Shown: piece after piece, positions 13,799 to 22,139 of the stretch
How the letters are laid out: the number at the start of each line of letters is the position of its first letter
Numbering within the stretch: the first letter of the stretch is position 1
DNA from: JAKACA01 sp050010115
GTDB taxonomy: Bacteria; Actinomycetota; Acidimicrobiia; Acidimicrobiales; Bog-793
NCBI GenBank assembly: GCA_050010115.1
Contig: JBEKLQ010000052.1
Coordinates: forward strand, 1 to 26,957
Direction of reading: 5' to 3'
Length of the DNA: 26,957 nt
Notes under the pieces: model-generated
The model's input: only the letters and a program-made list of their open reading frames with translations
Database searches by the model: none
Told to the model about the DNA's origin: nothing
Made by a program: the position numbers and the translations under genes

Positions 13799-15739
13799 CT
13801 ATTTCCCCGTCCCGAGGGCGTTGAGGAAGCTCGCCACGATCGGCCCGTCCGTCGGCCCGCCGTCGCCCGGCGCGTCGATATAGATCATCGCAAAGGCGAT
13901 GTCACCGTTGAACCCCATGAGCCAAGCATCGATCGAGAGCGGGGTGCCGCTCCCGTACTCGGCGGTCCCGGTCTTCGCGTAGGTCCCGGCCGGGAGCCCC
14001 GTGCCCGCCGCCGTCCCGTTCTCGACGACTGAGAGCATCATCTCGTGCAGGTCGCGGTCGAGGGCGGCCGGCACGCGGGTGGTGGGGGCGCTCTCGTCGG
14101 GGGCACCCTGGACGACGAACGGCTCACGGATCGTGCTCGTATCCACGTCGGCCGCCACCATGGCGAGGTCGAGCGGGTTGAGGACGACCCTCGACTGGCC
14201 GATGGCGCTCGCGGCGAGGTCGGTCTGGCCGACACAGACCGGGACGCTGCCGGTGAACACCGGCAGGCCGGGGTCCCACGTGCCGCCGACGTTGTAGAAC
14301 GCCGCTGCGTTGTGCAGGCTCGAATAGTTGAGGTGCGCCGTCGTGAGCCCGATGAAGGCGGTGTTGCACGACACGGTGAACGCCTGGAACAAGCTGTTCG
14401 CGCTCTCGGAGCCGTCGTCGTTGCGGAGGTTCTCGCCGTCGACGTTGATGACGGCGGGGCAGGTGGCCGGCGATGAAGGTGTGAGCCCGGCGTCGATGAG
14501 CGCCGTGCTCGTGATGACCTTCATCGTGGAACCGGGCGGCTGCTCGCCCTCGAGAGCGAGGTCGTAGGCGCCTGCGTTGTTCGCGATGGCCACGATCTTC
14601 CCGGTGGACGCCTGGATCGCGACGAGCGCTGCCTCGTTCGGTACGCTCGCCAGAGCGTTCGCCGCGGCGGTCTCGATCGAGGGTTCGATCGTCGTGCGGA
14701 CCGGCGTCCCAGGCTTCGGGGCAAACGTGGCGAGCGTCTTCTCTGTCGCCCCGGAGGGACTGACCACAGTGATCCTGCCGCCGGGTGAGCCTGCCAGCCG
14801 GCGTTCGTCAGCCTGCTCGATCCCACCTTGACCGACGATGCTCTTCGAGGTGTACGGGGCACCGAGGCTCTTCAAGTCCACCTTCGTGATCGCCCCGAGC
14901 GTGCCGATGACCCCGACCAGGTCCGCGGGCGTTGTGGACGAGGCGCCGCCCACAGATTGGAAGAAGACTCCGGGTACCGGGTACAGCGTTGGGCGCAGCT
15001 GCTCGTAGCGGGACCACGGGACCGTGAAGACCGGCTCGAAGGCCGTCGGGGCGGTCCTTGCTGCAGCGATGGCAGAGGCGACGGCCGAAACCGGCGCGCC
15101 AGCAGCGACGAGGGAGGCCGTGAGGGAGGTCGGGTTCTTGATGTAGGCGCCCTCCAGACCGATCACGACACCCGTCGGAGACTCGGGCGAGAGTGGCGTG
15201 CCGTCAGAGGCGAGGATGGCGGCGCGCTCGGGCCAGGTGAGCGACACGGAGAATCGGCCGTCGGTGCCGAGCGCGGGATCGATGGTGGCTCTCGACCACT
15301 CGACACGCCAGTGGCCGCGAAGCAGGCGCAGGGCGAGTTTCGTGTGGATCGTGAACGGCCCGAAACTACGGAGCTTCAGGCTCTCCGTCACCGGGACCGT
15401 CGCCCGGCTCCTGCCGGTAGTCAGAGGCCCGGCGCTGTAGCGTGCCGTCACCACGCCGAGATCTGCGACGGCGCCTGCGTTGACTGTGGCGAAATCCGCC
15501 GGTGGATCCTCGCAAAGCTTCGCCATCGCGGCCCAGTCACGTGCCGACCAGTCGGACAGGTAGGTGCTGACGGCCGGTCCCGGCCGGGGTGACGCCTTGG
15601 CTGCCGGTTGCGAGGAACAGGCGGTGAGTATGCCCCCGGCGAGGACGAGCGCGGGGAATGCCCGGAGCGTGCTTGCTCGGCCGGCGCGCCACCGGCGCCG
15701 GAGGCGCAGAGTCGGGCGAGGCGTCCGTCGCTCGCTCAT
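13799..15739 (-). CDS. Class B penicillin-binding lipoprotein (PBP2a-like transpeptidase)
   Basis: This predicted peptidoglycan D,D-transpeptidase acts on the outer face of the membrane. A twin-basic, Arg-rich N-terminus leads into a hydrophobic stretch and a lipobox GGILTAC (lipid-modified Cys41), so it should be a lipoprotein. Residues ~50-155 look like the NTF2-like MecA N-terminal domain. A PBP dimerisation region follows, then transpeptidase motifs STMK (Ser404, Lys407), SCN (457-459) and KTG (589-591). The 646-residue length fits this class. The ATG at 15739 has AAGGAA 6 nt upstream, so it is preferred over the GTG at 15757. The architecture matches mycobacterial penicillin-binding lipoproteins of the Rv2864c type. 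It lies 136 bp after the diguanylate cyclase gene on the same strand. Confidence 0.9.
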   Translation of the reverse strand: MSERRTPRPTLRLRRRWRAGRASTLRAFPALVLAGGILTACSSQPAAKASPRPGPAVSTYLSDWSARDWAAMAKLCEDPPADFATVNAGAVADLGVVTARYSAGPLTTGRSRATVPVTESLKLRSFGPFTIHTKLALRLLRGHWRVEWSRATIDPALGTDGRFSVSLTWPERAAILASDGTPLSPESPTGVVIGLEGAYIKNPTSLTASLVAAGAPVSAVASAIAAARTAPTAFEPVFTVPWSRYEQLRPTLYPVPGVFFQSVGGASSTTPADLVGVIGTLGAITKVDLKSLGAPYTSKSIVGQGGIEQADERRLAGSPGGRITVVSPSGATEKTLATFAPKPGTPVRTTIEPSIETAAANALASVPNEAALVAIQASTGKIVAIANNAGAYDLALEGEQPPGSTMKVITSTALIDAGLTPSSPATCPAVINVDGENLRNDDGSESANSLFQAFTVSCNTAFIGLTTAHLNYSSLHNAAAFYNVGGTWDPGLPVFTGSVPVCVGQTDLAASAIGQSRVVLNPLDLAMVAADVDTSTIREPFVVQGAPDESAPTTRVPAALDRDLHEMMLSVVENGTAAGTGLPAGTYAKTGTAEYGSGTPLSIDAWLMGFNGDIAFAMIYIDAPGDGGPTDGPIVASFLNALGTGK

Positions 15740-15745
15740 TAGCTG

Positions 15746-15751
15746 TTCCTT
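15746..15751 (-). promoter_or_regulatory. Shine-Dalgarno site for the penicillin-binding lipoprotein
   Basis: AAGGAA on the minus strand is 6 nt before the ATG at 15739, deciding against the upstream GTG at 15757. Confidence 0.7.
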
Positions 15752-15875
15752 GCGCACTGCGACCGGATGTTACGGGTGCGTTGCAGCTCGGTGGCGGCAG
15801 CCGGGAAATGAGTCTCGGCGGGCGACGCGAACGAGGCCGGCAGATGTCGTGCGTGACGGTCGTCCCCCGGCGAGA

Positions 15876-17948
15876 CTAAGCGGGCCTCACCGCCGGTTCT
15901 CCCGAAGACGGGCCACGCACGGGGGAGCTTGCCGGGCTCGATGACCCGCCTCGCTCCGAGCCACGGCGTGTGGCACTGTGCCCAGCCTGCTCGGACGCCG
16001 ACCCAATCCAGCGCACCTTCTCCCGTCCTTCCGCTTTGGCGAGATAGAGGGCTTGGTCGGCTCTGTTCATGAGCGAATCCACGGTTACGTCGGACGGCTC
16101 CGAGCGGGCGATACCGATACTGCAGCCGACCTCGATGCGGTGGCCACCCACTTCAGTGACTGCGTGGGACACCTGTTGCCGGATCCGCTCGGCAACCCTC
16201 GGGCCCCCTGGGCTGTCCGACGCCTCGAGCCACCCGACGACGAACTCGTCGCCGCCGAGGCGGGCAACGACATCCGATTGCCGGGTCGTCGCTCGGAGGG
16301 CGTTGGCGACCGCTGTGATGGCAGCGTCGCCTGCTTCGTGGCCGAAGGTGTCGTTGATCGCCTTGAGCCCGTCGACGTCGATGAAGAGCAGCGCCAGGGC
16401 GCTCCCGCCTCGGCGGCCGCGGGCGAGGTCACGCTCGAGAAACTCGACCGCCGCGCCGCGGTTGAGGAGGCCGGTGAGCGAGTCGTGTGTTGCGCGCTTT
16501 TGCAATAGGTCGCGCTGTTCTTCGTTCGCGCGCATCGACGCTTGCAGCTGATCGAGAGCTGTTTGGAGCGCCCGCCCCGTGCGTCCAGGGAGCGGCGAAC
16601 TGAGCACGGGGTGGTCGAGGTCGTCTTCGGCGAGCGCGACGGCGTGCGCCTCGACGGCGCGGAGCGTCGACGATATCTCGTTGAAGGCTGCCGCCGCGAG
16701 GGCTAGCTCTCTCGGGCCGGACTCATCGAGGGGGGGCAGGTCGAATTCGCCTTCCCGCACGGCGCCGGCTGCGCTCACGATGCGACCGAGCGGGCGGCCG
16801 ACCCAGTGGCTCAGCACGAGCGCGCCACCGAGTGCGACTTCGAGTAGTAGCAGCATGACAAGCAGATCGGTGACGAGCCCGTTGGTGGCCGAGTTCTCCT
16901 GGCCTGCCGTCACGGCCCGGAGGTCTGCAGAGGCGGCGAGCACGAGCGCCGTCAAGGCGGTGACTCGTACCACGTCACCTTTGAACACGCCGGCGTGGCT
17001 CTTGAGGTTCGTGGCGTACGGCGGGGCTTCGTGGCGGAGGCCGACTTGGATCGCCAGTTGGATGGCGGCGTTGAACTGTCGCACTTGCGGGCTGCGCGTG
17101 AACGCCTTCCAGGCGGCGGAACCTCGGGGCCCGAGGTGGCCGGGAAAGCCCTGTACGGAGGTTTCGAACTGTTCGTTCGCATCGATCAAGCCCTCGACCT
17201 GCGCCGGAGTCGATGGGGTGGTGAGGAGGGACTGAGCGAACGTGGCCGCTTGGAGACCGTACGTAAAGGCCGTGAACGCAGTGCCGAGCGCGGTCAGGCT
17301 GTTGCGCACGGCGAGCGGAGCCGATCTGTCGGCCTGGTGTGACAGGGTGTCGAACGAACTCAGCCAGCAGGTATCGATGGCCGATTCGAACCTCCCGAAG
17401 ACACTCTGCACCTCTCCAAACGACACCCTCCCCTGAGCCTCGGCCCGCCGCAGCGACAGCAATTCGCCGTAATCGACCGCGAGCGAGGCCGTCGTGCGAA
17501 GAACCGTCTCTTGGCCGACCGTGCGGCGGGCGGCGGCGAGCTGGGCCTCGAAGTTGATCCCGAGCAACGAGTCGAGCTCCGCCGAGGAGACGTGGTAGGT
17601 GGCCGCGTAGACGATCGCGGCCGTGGACAAGTACTCGTCGGCGATCGCCGCTCGGGCATTCAGCAAGGAGTCGAGCTCGAGCGTGGCCTGGCGGGCGGCG
17701 ACGGCCTCTGAGCGGCTGGACCAGTTCCCGGTCACTGTCGTCCACGCGAGGCCGAACGTGGCGGCGATCGGCGCCACTATGACCAGGATCAGCGAGGCGC
17801 GCAGGCTGAGTGGCGAGAAATGATGACGCACTCGTGGGCGGTTGCCGGACGCCGGTCCGCGCGGCTCGTCCCGGTCGCCGTCCCGGTCGTCACGGAGGAC
17901 TCGGCCCGCACCGCCATCTCGCTCCGGAGGAGGACTTGCGTGACGCAT
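15876..17948 (-). CDS. Membrane diguanylate cyclase with extracellular sensor region, HAMP and GGDEF
   Basis: This enzyme makes cyclic di-GMP from GTP in response to an outside signal. Order: a charged cytoplasmic N-terminus (~1-45), TM1 (~51-71), a mostly helical extracellular region (~72-355) resembling nitrate/nitrite-sensor or chemoreceptor ligand domains, TM2 (~358-380), HAMP (starting WVGRPLGRIVSAAG), a short helical linker (~465-485) and GGDEF (~486-650). The active-site GGDEF (565-569) is intact. RQSD (556-559) sits five residues before it, matching the inhibitory RxxD site, so product inhibition is expected. The tail after ~650 is low-complexity, rich in Ser, Gly and Pro. The start is uncertain: the ATG at 17948 has GAGGA only a few bases upstream, and a GTG at 17963 is also possible. 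There is no EAL domain. The ligand is unknown. Confidence 0.9.
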   Translation of the reverse strand: MRHASPPPERDGGAGRVLRDDRDGDRDEPRGPASGNRPRVRHHFSPLSLRASLILVIVAPIAATFGLAWTTVTGNWSSRSEAVAARQATLELDSLLNARAAIADEYLSTAAIVYAATYHVSSAELDSLLGINFEAQLAAARRTVGQETVLRTTASLAVDYGELLSLRRAEAQGRVSFGEVQSVFGRFESAIDTCWLSSFDTLSHQADRSAPLAVRNSLTALGTAFTAFTYGLQAATFAQSLLTTPSTPAQVEGLIDANEQFETSVQGFPGHLGPRGSAAWKAFTRSPQVRQFNAAIQLAIQVGLRHEAPPYATNLKSHAGVFKGDVVRVTALTALVLAASADLRAVTAGQENSATNGLVTDLLVMLLLLEVALGGALVLSHWVGRPLGRIVSAAGAVREGEFDLPPLDESGPRELALAAAAFNEISSTLRAVEAHAVALAEDDLDHPVLSSPLPGRTGRALQTALDQLQASMRANEEQRDLLQKRATHDSLTGLLNRGAAVEFLERDLARGRRGGSALALLFIDVDGLKAINDTFGHEAGDAAITAVANALRATTRQSDVVARLGGDEFVVGWLEASDSPGGPRVAERIRQQVSHAVTEVGGHRIEVGCSIGIARSEPSDVTVDSLMNRADQALYLAKAEGREKVRWIGSASEQAGHSATRRGSERGGSSSPASSPVRGPSSGEPAVRPA

Positions 17949-17991
17949 AGTTCCTCGTTCCACTCGGTGCGTCCGGTGTTGTGCAAGGAGA

Positions 17992-17997
17992 ATTATC
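17992..17997 (-). promoter_or_regulatory. Possible -10 element for the diguanylate cyclase gene
   Basis: GATAAT on the minus strand lies ~45 bp upstream of the ATG at 17948, a reasonable leader distance in otherwise GC-rich DNA. No good -35 box was found at 16-18 bp spacing, so this is weak. Confidence 0.25.
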
Positions 17998-18105
17998 GGC
18001 AGTTGGGGTGCGAATCCTGAGGGGACCGAGTGTCGGGCCTGCGCTTATGCAGCCGGGATGATCTCGGCGGGGTGGAAAGCGTCCGTCGGGCCGTAAGCCC
18101 AAGAT

Positions 18106-18122
18106 GGTTCGATAGTCGAACC
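18106..18122. promoter_or_regulatory. Perfect palindrome, candidate operator of the MarR gene
   Basis: GGTTCGA-TAG-TCGAACC has two perfect 7-bp arms around a 3-nt centre and ends 7 bp before the GTG at 18130. MarR proteins usually bind 16-20 bp palindromes close to their own start and repress their own operon, so autoregulation is likely if the protein still works. Confidence 0.5.
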
Positions 18123-18129
18123 GTCCAAG

Positions 18130-18498
18130 GTGATGGAACGCGCTTCGGGCGGCCTGAGCCTCGCCCATTACCGCGTGCTGTCGGCCGTCGCCGCCGGGGA
18201 CGAGCGGGCCAGCCGGGTCGCGGCTCGCCTCGCCCTCGGGAAGCCCACGGTGAGCGCTTCGGTCGACGCCCTCTGCCTGCGGGGCCTGCTCGCCCGCTCG
18301 GGCGTCGTGGGCGACCAGCGGGCGGTCCAGCTGAGCCTCACCGAGGCCGGGAGGCGGCTGCTCGAAGAGGCGGAGGCAGCGATGACGTCGGATCTCGAGG
18401 CGCTGGCGGCCCGTACGGGGCGACGAGACGACGTGATGGGCGCGCTTGTGGCTCTCGGCTCAGCGATCGACCAGGCGGTGGCGGAGCGGCGCCGGTGA
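18130..18498 (+). CDS. MarR-family transcriptional regulator, short at the N-terminus
   Basis: This winged-helix DNA-binding protein has LSLAHYRVLSAVA (helix 2), then RASRVAARLALGKPTVSASVDALCLRGLLARS (helix-turn-helix) and GDQRAVQLSLTEAGRRLL (wing and following helix), the classic MarR pattern. It is about 122 residues, whereas MarR proteins are usually 140-150. The missing part is the first dimerisation helix. The frame is open only from 18097 and those codons do not resemble that helix, so the 5' end may have been lost. Neither GTG 18130 nor ATG 18133 has a well-placed ribosome binding site. Its stop overlaps the GTG of an ABC exporter relic (GTGA), the usual MarR-exporter operon layout. 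It may be a pseudogene like its neighbour. Confidence 0.7.
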   Translation: MMERASGGLSLAHYRVLSAVAAGDERASRVAARLALGKPTVSASVDALCLRGLLARSGVVGDQRAVQLSLTEAGRRLLEEAEAAMTSDLEALAARTGRRDDVMGALVALGSAIDQAVAERRR

Positions 18499-18849
18499 GG
18501 CGGAGGACACCCGACGAGGGGCCGGGTGAACGGTCGCGAGGCTGGGTCCGGCGTCTCAGCGGCTATCTGTTCCTCCACAAGCGCAACCTCATCGTCGAAC
18601 CTCGACCTCGCCACAGAGGCCCGGGTCGCCACCGCCATGCAGCTCGTCTCGCACGGGCGCACCACCGTGGTGATCGCGCACCGCCTGCAGACGGCAAGGA
18701 CCGCCGACCGCATCGCTGTCCTCGACTCGGGTCGGGTGGTGGAGGTGGGCACGCACGAAGAGCTGCTTGCGATGGGGGGGCGGTACGCCTCGATGTGGGA
18801 GGCGTTCGAGCTTGTCGGCAAGGGCACCGCAGCCCGCACCGTCGCCTGA
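18495..18849 (+). pseudogene. ABC exporter remnant: N- and C-terminal ends joined, middle deleted
   Basis: From GTG 18495 the frame reads an Arg-rich start and GWVRRLSGYLFLHKRNLIV, like the beginning of an ABC exporter membrane domain. In another frame, from about 18598, the sequence continues SSNLDLATEARVATAMQ, then the H-loop VIAHRL, then DRIAVLDSGRVVEVGTHEEL, ending at the TGA at 18849. That is the segment just after Walker B to the C-terminus. The whole membrane domain, Walker A, signature motif and Walker B are absent, and the two parts are out of frame. About 500 residues are missing compared with a normal half-size exporter. AACCTC occurs on both sides of the apparent junction (18585-18590 and 18598-18603). 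The gene cannot make a working transporter. Confidence 0.75.
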
Positions 18850-19039
18850 GCCACTCGCGGCCGGTCTCGTCCTCGGCGAGTACGCCGCGACCGCCCGGAC
18901 CTTCGGCTGGGGCATGAAGGAGCTGATCCCGGTCGCGCGAACCTCGATAGATTCGTGTTTCGCCGAGGAGGGCCGTCGGCAGCATCTGGTGCGAGCGCCG
19001 CACGCCTTCGGCGATGCCAACGCCGTCGTGCCGGGCTGA
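18848..19039 (+). pseudogene. C-terminal remnant of adenosine deaminase
   Basis: One frame reads LGEYAATARTFGWGMKEL, then IPVARTSIDSCFAEEGRRQHL, ending at TGA 19039. This resembles the last ~60 residues of adenosine deaminases (EY-x-A-x-x-F-G-x-x-x-x-E-L, then A-R-x-S-I/V-x-x-S/A-F). The zinc-binding HxH, the catalytic His/Glu and the barrel are all absent. The relic abuts the ABC exporter remnant, so one or more deletions have removed most of both genes. The match is by eye over a short stretch. Confidence 0.5.
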
Positions 19040-19073
19040 GCAGTAGAGCTCGGGCGACCGGCGCCCGAGGAAA

Positions 19074-19078
19074 GGGAG
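19074..19078 (+). promoter_or_regulatory. Shine-Dalgarno site deciding the Rieske oxygenase start
   Basis: GGGAG is 8 nt before the GTG at 19087. The frame is open further upstream to 18955, but that part overlaps the deaminase relic and does not resemble an oxygenase N-terminus. Confidence 0.65.
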
Positions 19079-19086
19079 CAGCTGGA

Positions 19087-20157
19087 GTGCGAGGATCCAA
19101 CGGCGTCGGCCGACTGAACAACACCCATCCGGCATTGCGGCGCGCCTGGCACCCCGTGGCACGCTCAACCGAGATCGGCGAGGAGCCGGTGCGGGTGGAG
19201 CTTCTCGGCGAGCCGTACGTCGTGTTCCGAGCCCAGGGCGAAGCCGGCGAGCCGGTCGCGTTCGTCGATCGCTGCCCTCACCGCCTGGCTCCGCTTTCGC
19301 TCGGCCGCCAGGAGAACGAGATGCTGCGCTGTGCCTACCACGGGTGGTGTTTCGACCGCTCGGGCCGCTGCGTCGAGATCCCGGCGCTCGGACCCGGGGC
19401 GACCCTTCCGCCGAATGCTCGCTTGCAGGCGCCGGCAGGAGTCGCGGAGCGCCTCGGCATCGTGTTCCTCGCGCCCGAAGCGCCTGTGGTCGGGCTGCCG
19501 ACGATCGAAGAGGCCGGCGAGGGCGGTTTCGAGTCGTTGGAGCTCCCTCCGACCGAGGCCCGCGCCAGCGCTGCGCTCATGGCGGACAACTTCCTCGACT
19601 TCGCGCACTTCCCCTTCGTCCATGCCGGCACCTTCGGGACCGACGAGTCCGCAACGCTGGCTCCCTACGACGTTCAGCGGGACGGCTGGACATTCCAGGT
19701 CGTCTACGAGCATTCCTTTGCCAACCGCGAGGACCCCGGTGTGGCGGCGGGGATCCGCCCTCTCGTGCAGACCCGCCGCATGACCTACCGGTACCAAGCC
19801 CCGTTGTTCCTCACTCTGCGGCTCGAGTTCCTGGAGGCGAAAGGCATCAACGTGATCGGTTTCTTCATCCAGCCTCAGAGCCAGGAGCGTTGCCGCCTCT
19901 ACACCACGCTGTGGCGCAACGATCTCAGTGGTGACCCTGCGGCCCGGGAGAATGCCATCGCGTTCGAGCAGGAGGTCCTCGCAGAGGACCTCGCCGTGCA
20001 GTCGCGCTATGACGACCTGTCGCTGCCGTTGGATCTCCGGGCGGAGGTCCACACCCGGGCGGACCGTAACACGATCGAACTCCGGCGGGTACTGTCAGAT
20101 TTCGTGGCGGACTGGGCATCCAGCCTCGCGGCGATGTCATCGACGCCCACGCTCTGA
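19087..20157 (+). CDS. Rieske non-heme iron oxygenase, alpha subunit
   Basis: This oxygenase component probably hydroxylates or O-demethylates an aromatic or similar ring substrate, using electrons from a separate reductase. The [2Fe-2S] Rieske motif is CPH (Cys63, His65) and CAYHGW (Cys82, His85), with the normal 16-residue spacing between pairs. The mononuclear iron site reads ADNFLDFAHFPFVH, supplying His174 and His179 with Asp171 nearby; the third carboxylate ligand is likely in the C-terminal third. The 356-residue length resembles single-component-type alpha subunits such as vanillate demethylase VanA. The start is GTG. No ferredoxin or reductase gene is adjacent, so the electron donor must be elsewhere. 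It is flanked by gene relics on both sides and is itself intact. The substrate is unknown. Confidence 0.9.
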   Translation: MRGSNGVGRLNNTHPALRRAWHPVARSTEIGEEPVRVELLGEPYVVFRAQGEAGEPVAFVDRCPHRLAPLSLGRQENEMLRCAYHGWCFDRSGRCVEIPALGPGATLPPNARLQAPAGVAERLGIVFLAPEAPVVGLPTIEEAGEGGFESLELPPTEARASAALMADNFLDFAHFPFVHAGTFGTDESATLAPYDVQRDGWTFQVVYEHSFANREDPGVAAGIRPLVQTRRMTYRYQAPLFLTLRLEFLEAKGINVIGFFIQPQSQERCRLYTTLWRNDLSGDPAARENAIAFEQEVLAEDLAVQSRYDDLSLPLDLRAEVHTRADRNTIELRRVLSDFVADWASSLAAMSSTPTL

Positions 20158-20192
20158 GCCCTCGCCCTGTGGTCGAGGCTGCGGGGATCTGC

Positions 20193-21240
20193 TCATTCGG
20201 ACACATCTTCGTCGGACGGCTTCGCGACAAGGATGTGATCACCTCGCTCAACGACCGGGTTCTCACCAATCCCGAGGCTGACGTGCCCCTCGTGCACGAG
20301 GCCGAGGACGAGTCCGTCGCCGTCCTCGCGGACCGCGCTCAGCTGCCTGCCGATCGTAGAGTCATCGGCGTCGACTTCGACGAGGCGGTGTCGCTCCGAG
20401 TCGAGGAGCTCAAGGAGAAGTCTCCCGCATGAGGCGTCTCGAGGCTCTTCGCGAGCGTGTGAGCGACCCGTTCGTCGACTGAGACGGTTTGTTGCACTCC
20501 GAGTGCTTGCAAGGCCTCGGTCATGGTTCCTGACCTGATGAGTGCGGATATGGGCAGCTTCGGCGCCTGCGCGCGGAGCAACACCGCGCTCACGAGCACA
20601 TCGCCGTCGTTGTCTGCAGTGATGAGTGCGTGCTCGGCACCAGCGGGCTTGGCGGAGCGAAGGGTCGCTGGGTTCGTCGGGTCGCCTCTGACGACGTGGA
20701 CCTCCTCGCGGATTCCGACGGGGTCGACGTCCGCGACGAGCACGACGGCAACGTCGGCTTTCACGAGCTCGTCGATGATGGCAGGCACGCTCGGGTGCAT
20801 GCCGACGATGAGGCGGTAGCTGCTGTTGGGAAAGTGGCTTCCCATCTGAAGGACCCTCCGTATTCCTGCCGAGGCCGCGGCGCTGTCGCAAGGGCGAACG
20901 TGGCGCCGACCAACGGGATGGTAGTGAGCATGACCGCCGAGGCGACAAAGCGGCCTGAGGGGTTCTTTGGGGTGACATCTCCATAGCCGACCGTCGTCGC
21001 CGTCGTGATCGCCCAGTAGAGGCCCGTCGTGAATGGGCAGTGTTGGGTGATGGCGAACAGCGCTGCACCGAGCAGCATGAAGGCGAGCAAAGCAGAGAGC
21101 AGCATGGCGATGTGGCGGCGGTGCCCCACCTTCAGTACGCGGGCGATCAGCAGGTACACGGAAGTAGTTTCGCTCGCGCCAGGCCCCGCTGGCGAGATCG
21201 GTCGCTCCGGCGATGGCAACGGGTGGCTCCCCGAGCTCAA
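20193..21240 (-). pseudogene. K+ channel with RCK (TrkA-type) domains, broken by two frameshifts
   Basis: Read together, three frames form an MthK-like channel of about 320-350 residues. Frame 1 (to ~20882) has two membrane helices and the selectivity filter TTVGYGD. Frame 2 (~20881 to ~20426) carries the RCK_N/TrkA_N part: YRLIVGMHPSVPAIIDEL, VVRGDPTNPATL, GAEHALITADNDGDVL. Frame 3 (~20425 to TGA at 20193) carries the RCK_C part: LLLELLDSERHRLVEV to RGDHILVAKPSDEDVSE. Adding one base at ~20882 and one at ~20425 would restore a continuous protein. RCK_N normally binds a nucleotide, but the glycine-rich loop is weak here. The start is uncertain (TTG 21240 or GTG 21159). Either the gene is recently dead or the assembly has two errors. 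It is divergent from the L,D-transpeptidase gene. Confidence 0.75.
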
Positions 21241-21296
21241 ACCGTAGAGGTCGTTCGCCTCTACCCGGCACGGCCCTGAAGTCGGACAATGTCGTT

Positions 21297-22139
21297 ATGA
21301 AGTTCCCGGCGCGAATGCGCGACGGGATTGTTGTGGTCGTCGCGCTGTTCATCAGTCTCACTGCAGGTTGCGGAGGTTTGAGCGGCGTCGGGTCCACCAC
21401 CTCGCAGCGAAGCGGGACGTCGACGACCGCTGCCTCCTCGATCCCACCGGGAACGACGGTTCCCAGCCGGTCGACCACCACGGTCGCCAAGCCGCCGCAG
21501 TCCTCAACAACGACGATGATCGTACCGAGCCGCCCGATTGCCCCGATGCTGGCCCTCGGTGACAGTGGTTCGCGCGTGCTTGGGTTGCAGCGGCGCCTCG
21601 CTGCTCTCGGTTACTGGCTCGGCACGCCGAACGGGGACTTCGGCGACAGCACCGAGCAGGCGGTCTACGCGTTGCAGAAGGCGGCGGGGATCGGTCGGGA
21701 CGGCATAGTCGGCCCCGAGACGGAGACCGCCCTCGCTCGCGGCGTCGTACCACGGCCACGGAGCACCTCGGGGCATGTCGTCGAGGTCGATCTGCAGGAC
21801 GACCTGATCATGATCGTGAACGGCGGGAAACTCTACGCGGTGCTCAACACCTCGACCGGCGGCGGCTACATCTACGTCGACGATGGGGTCAGCGCGATCG
21901 CATTGACACCGATTGGTGTCTTCCAGGTCTATCGCGAGGTGGACGGTCTCGTCACGGATTCGCTCGGTCAGCTGTGGCGCCCGAAGTACTTTGACGACGG
22001 CTTTGCCATCCACGGGGACTCGTACGTGCCTCCGTATCCGGTCTCGCACGGCTGCGTACGGGTGAGCAACGAGGCGATCGACTGGATCTGGGCCAACGAT
22101 CTCATGCCGCTCGGCACAGAGGTCTGGGTGTACGGGTAG
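21297..22139 (+). CDS. L,D-transpeptidase lipoprotein with peptidoglycan-binding domain
   Basis: This cell-wall enzyme forms 3-3 cross-links or attaches proteins to peptidoglycan. A hydrophobic signal with SLTAGC gives probable lipid-modified Cys25. A Ser/Thr/Pro-rich linker follows (~30-80), then a peptidoglycan-binding type 1 domain (~86-148; LGDSGSRVLGLQRRLAALGY, GDFGDSTEQAV, GIVGPETETAL). The C-terminal YkuD domain contains IHGDS (His239) and SHGCVRVS with nucleophile Cys253. The length is 280 residues. The start is the ATG at 21297 just before the signal; the ribosome binding site is weak. The domain order linker-PGBD-YkuD is common in actinobacterial envelope proteins. It faces the broken K+ channel gene head to head, sharing a ~56-140 bp divergent region. 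Confidence 0.9.
   Translation: MKFPARMRDGIVVVVALFISLTAGCGGLSGVGSTTSQRSGTSTTAASSIPPGTTVPSRSTTTVAKPPQSSTTTMIVPSRPIAPMLALGDSGSRVLGLQRRLAALGYWLGTPNGDFGDSTEQAVYALQKAAGIGRDGIVGPETETALARGVVPRPRSTSGHVVEVDLQDDLIMIVNGGKLYAVLNTSTGGGYIYVDDGVSAIALTPIGVFQVYREVDGLVTDSLGQLWRPKYFDDGFAIHGDSYVPPYPVSHGCVRVSNEAIDWIWANDLMPLGTEVWVYG

Noticed and set aside
18106..18122. Possible tRNA T-arm (GGTTCGA)
   Set aside because: No acceptor stem, anticodon arm or D-arm could be placed around it; the palindrome explanation fits better.
18030..18917. Plus-strand open frame of 295 codons over the MarR region
   Set aside because: Only the part from 18495 (start of the exporter relic) makes sense; the rest is an Arg/Gly-rich shadow of MarR and the exporter tail.
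19165..20052. Minus-strand open frame of 295 codons
   Set aside because: It is antisense to the Rieske oxygenase, which has complete cofactor motifs; the antisense product has none.
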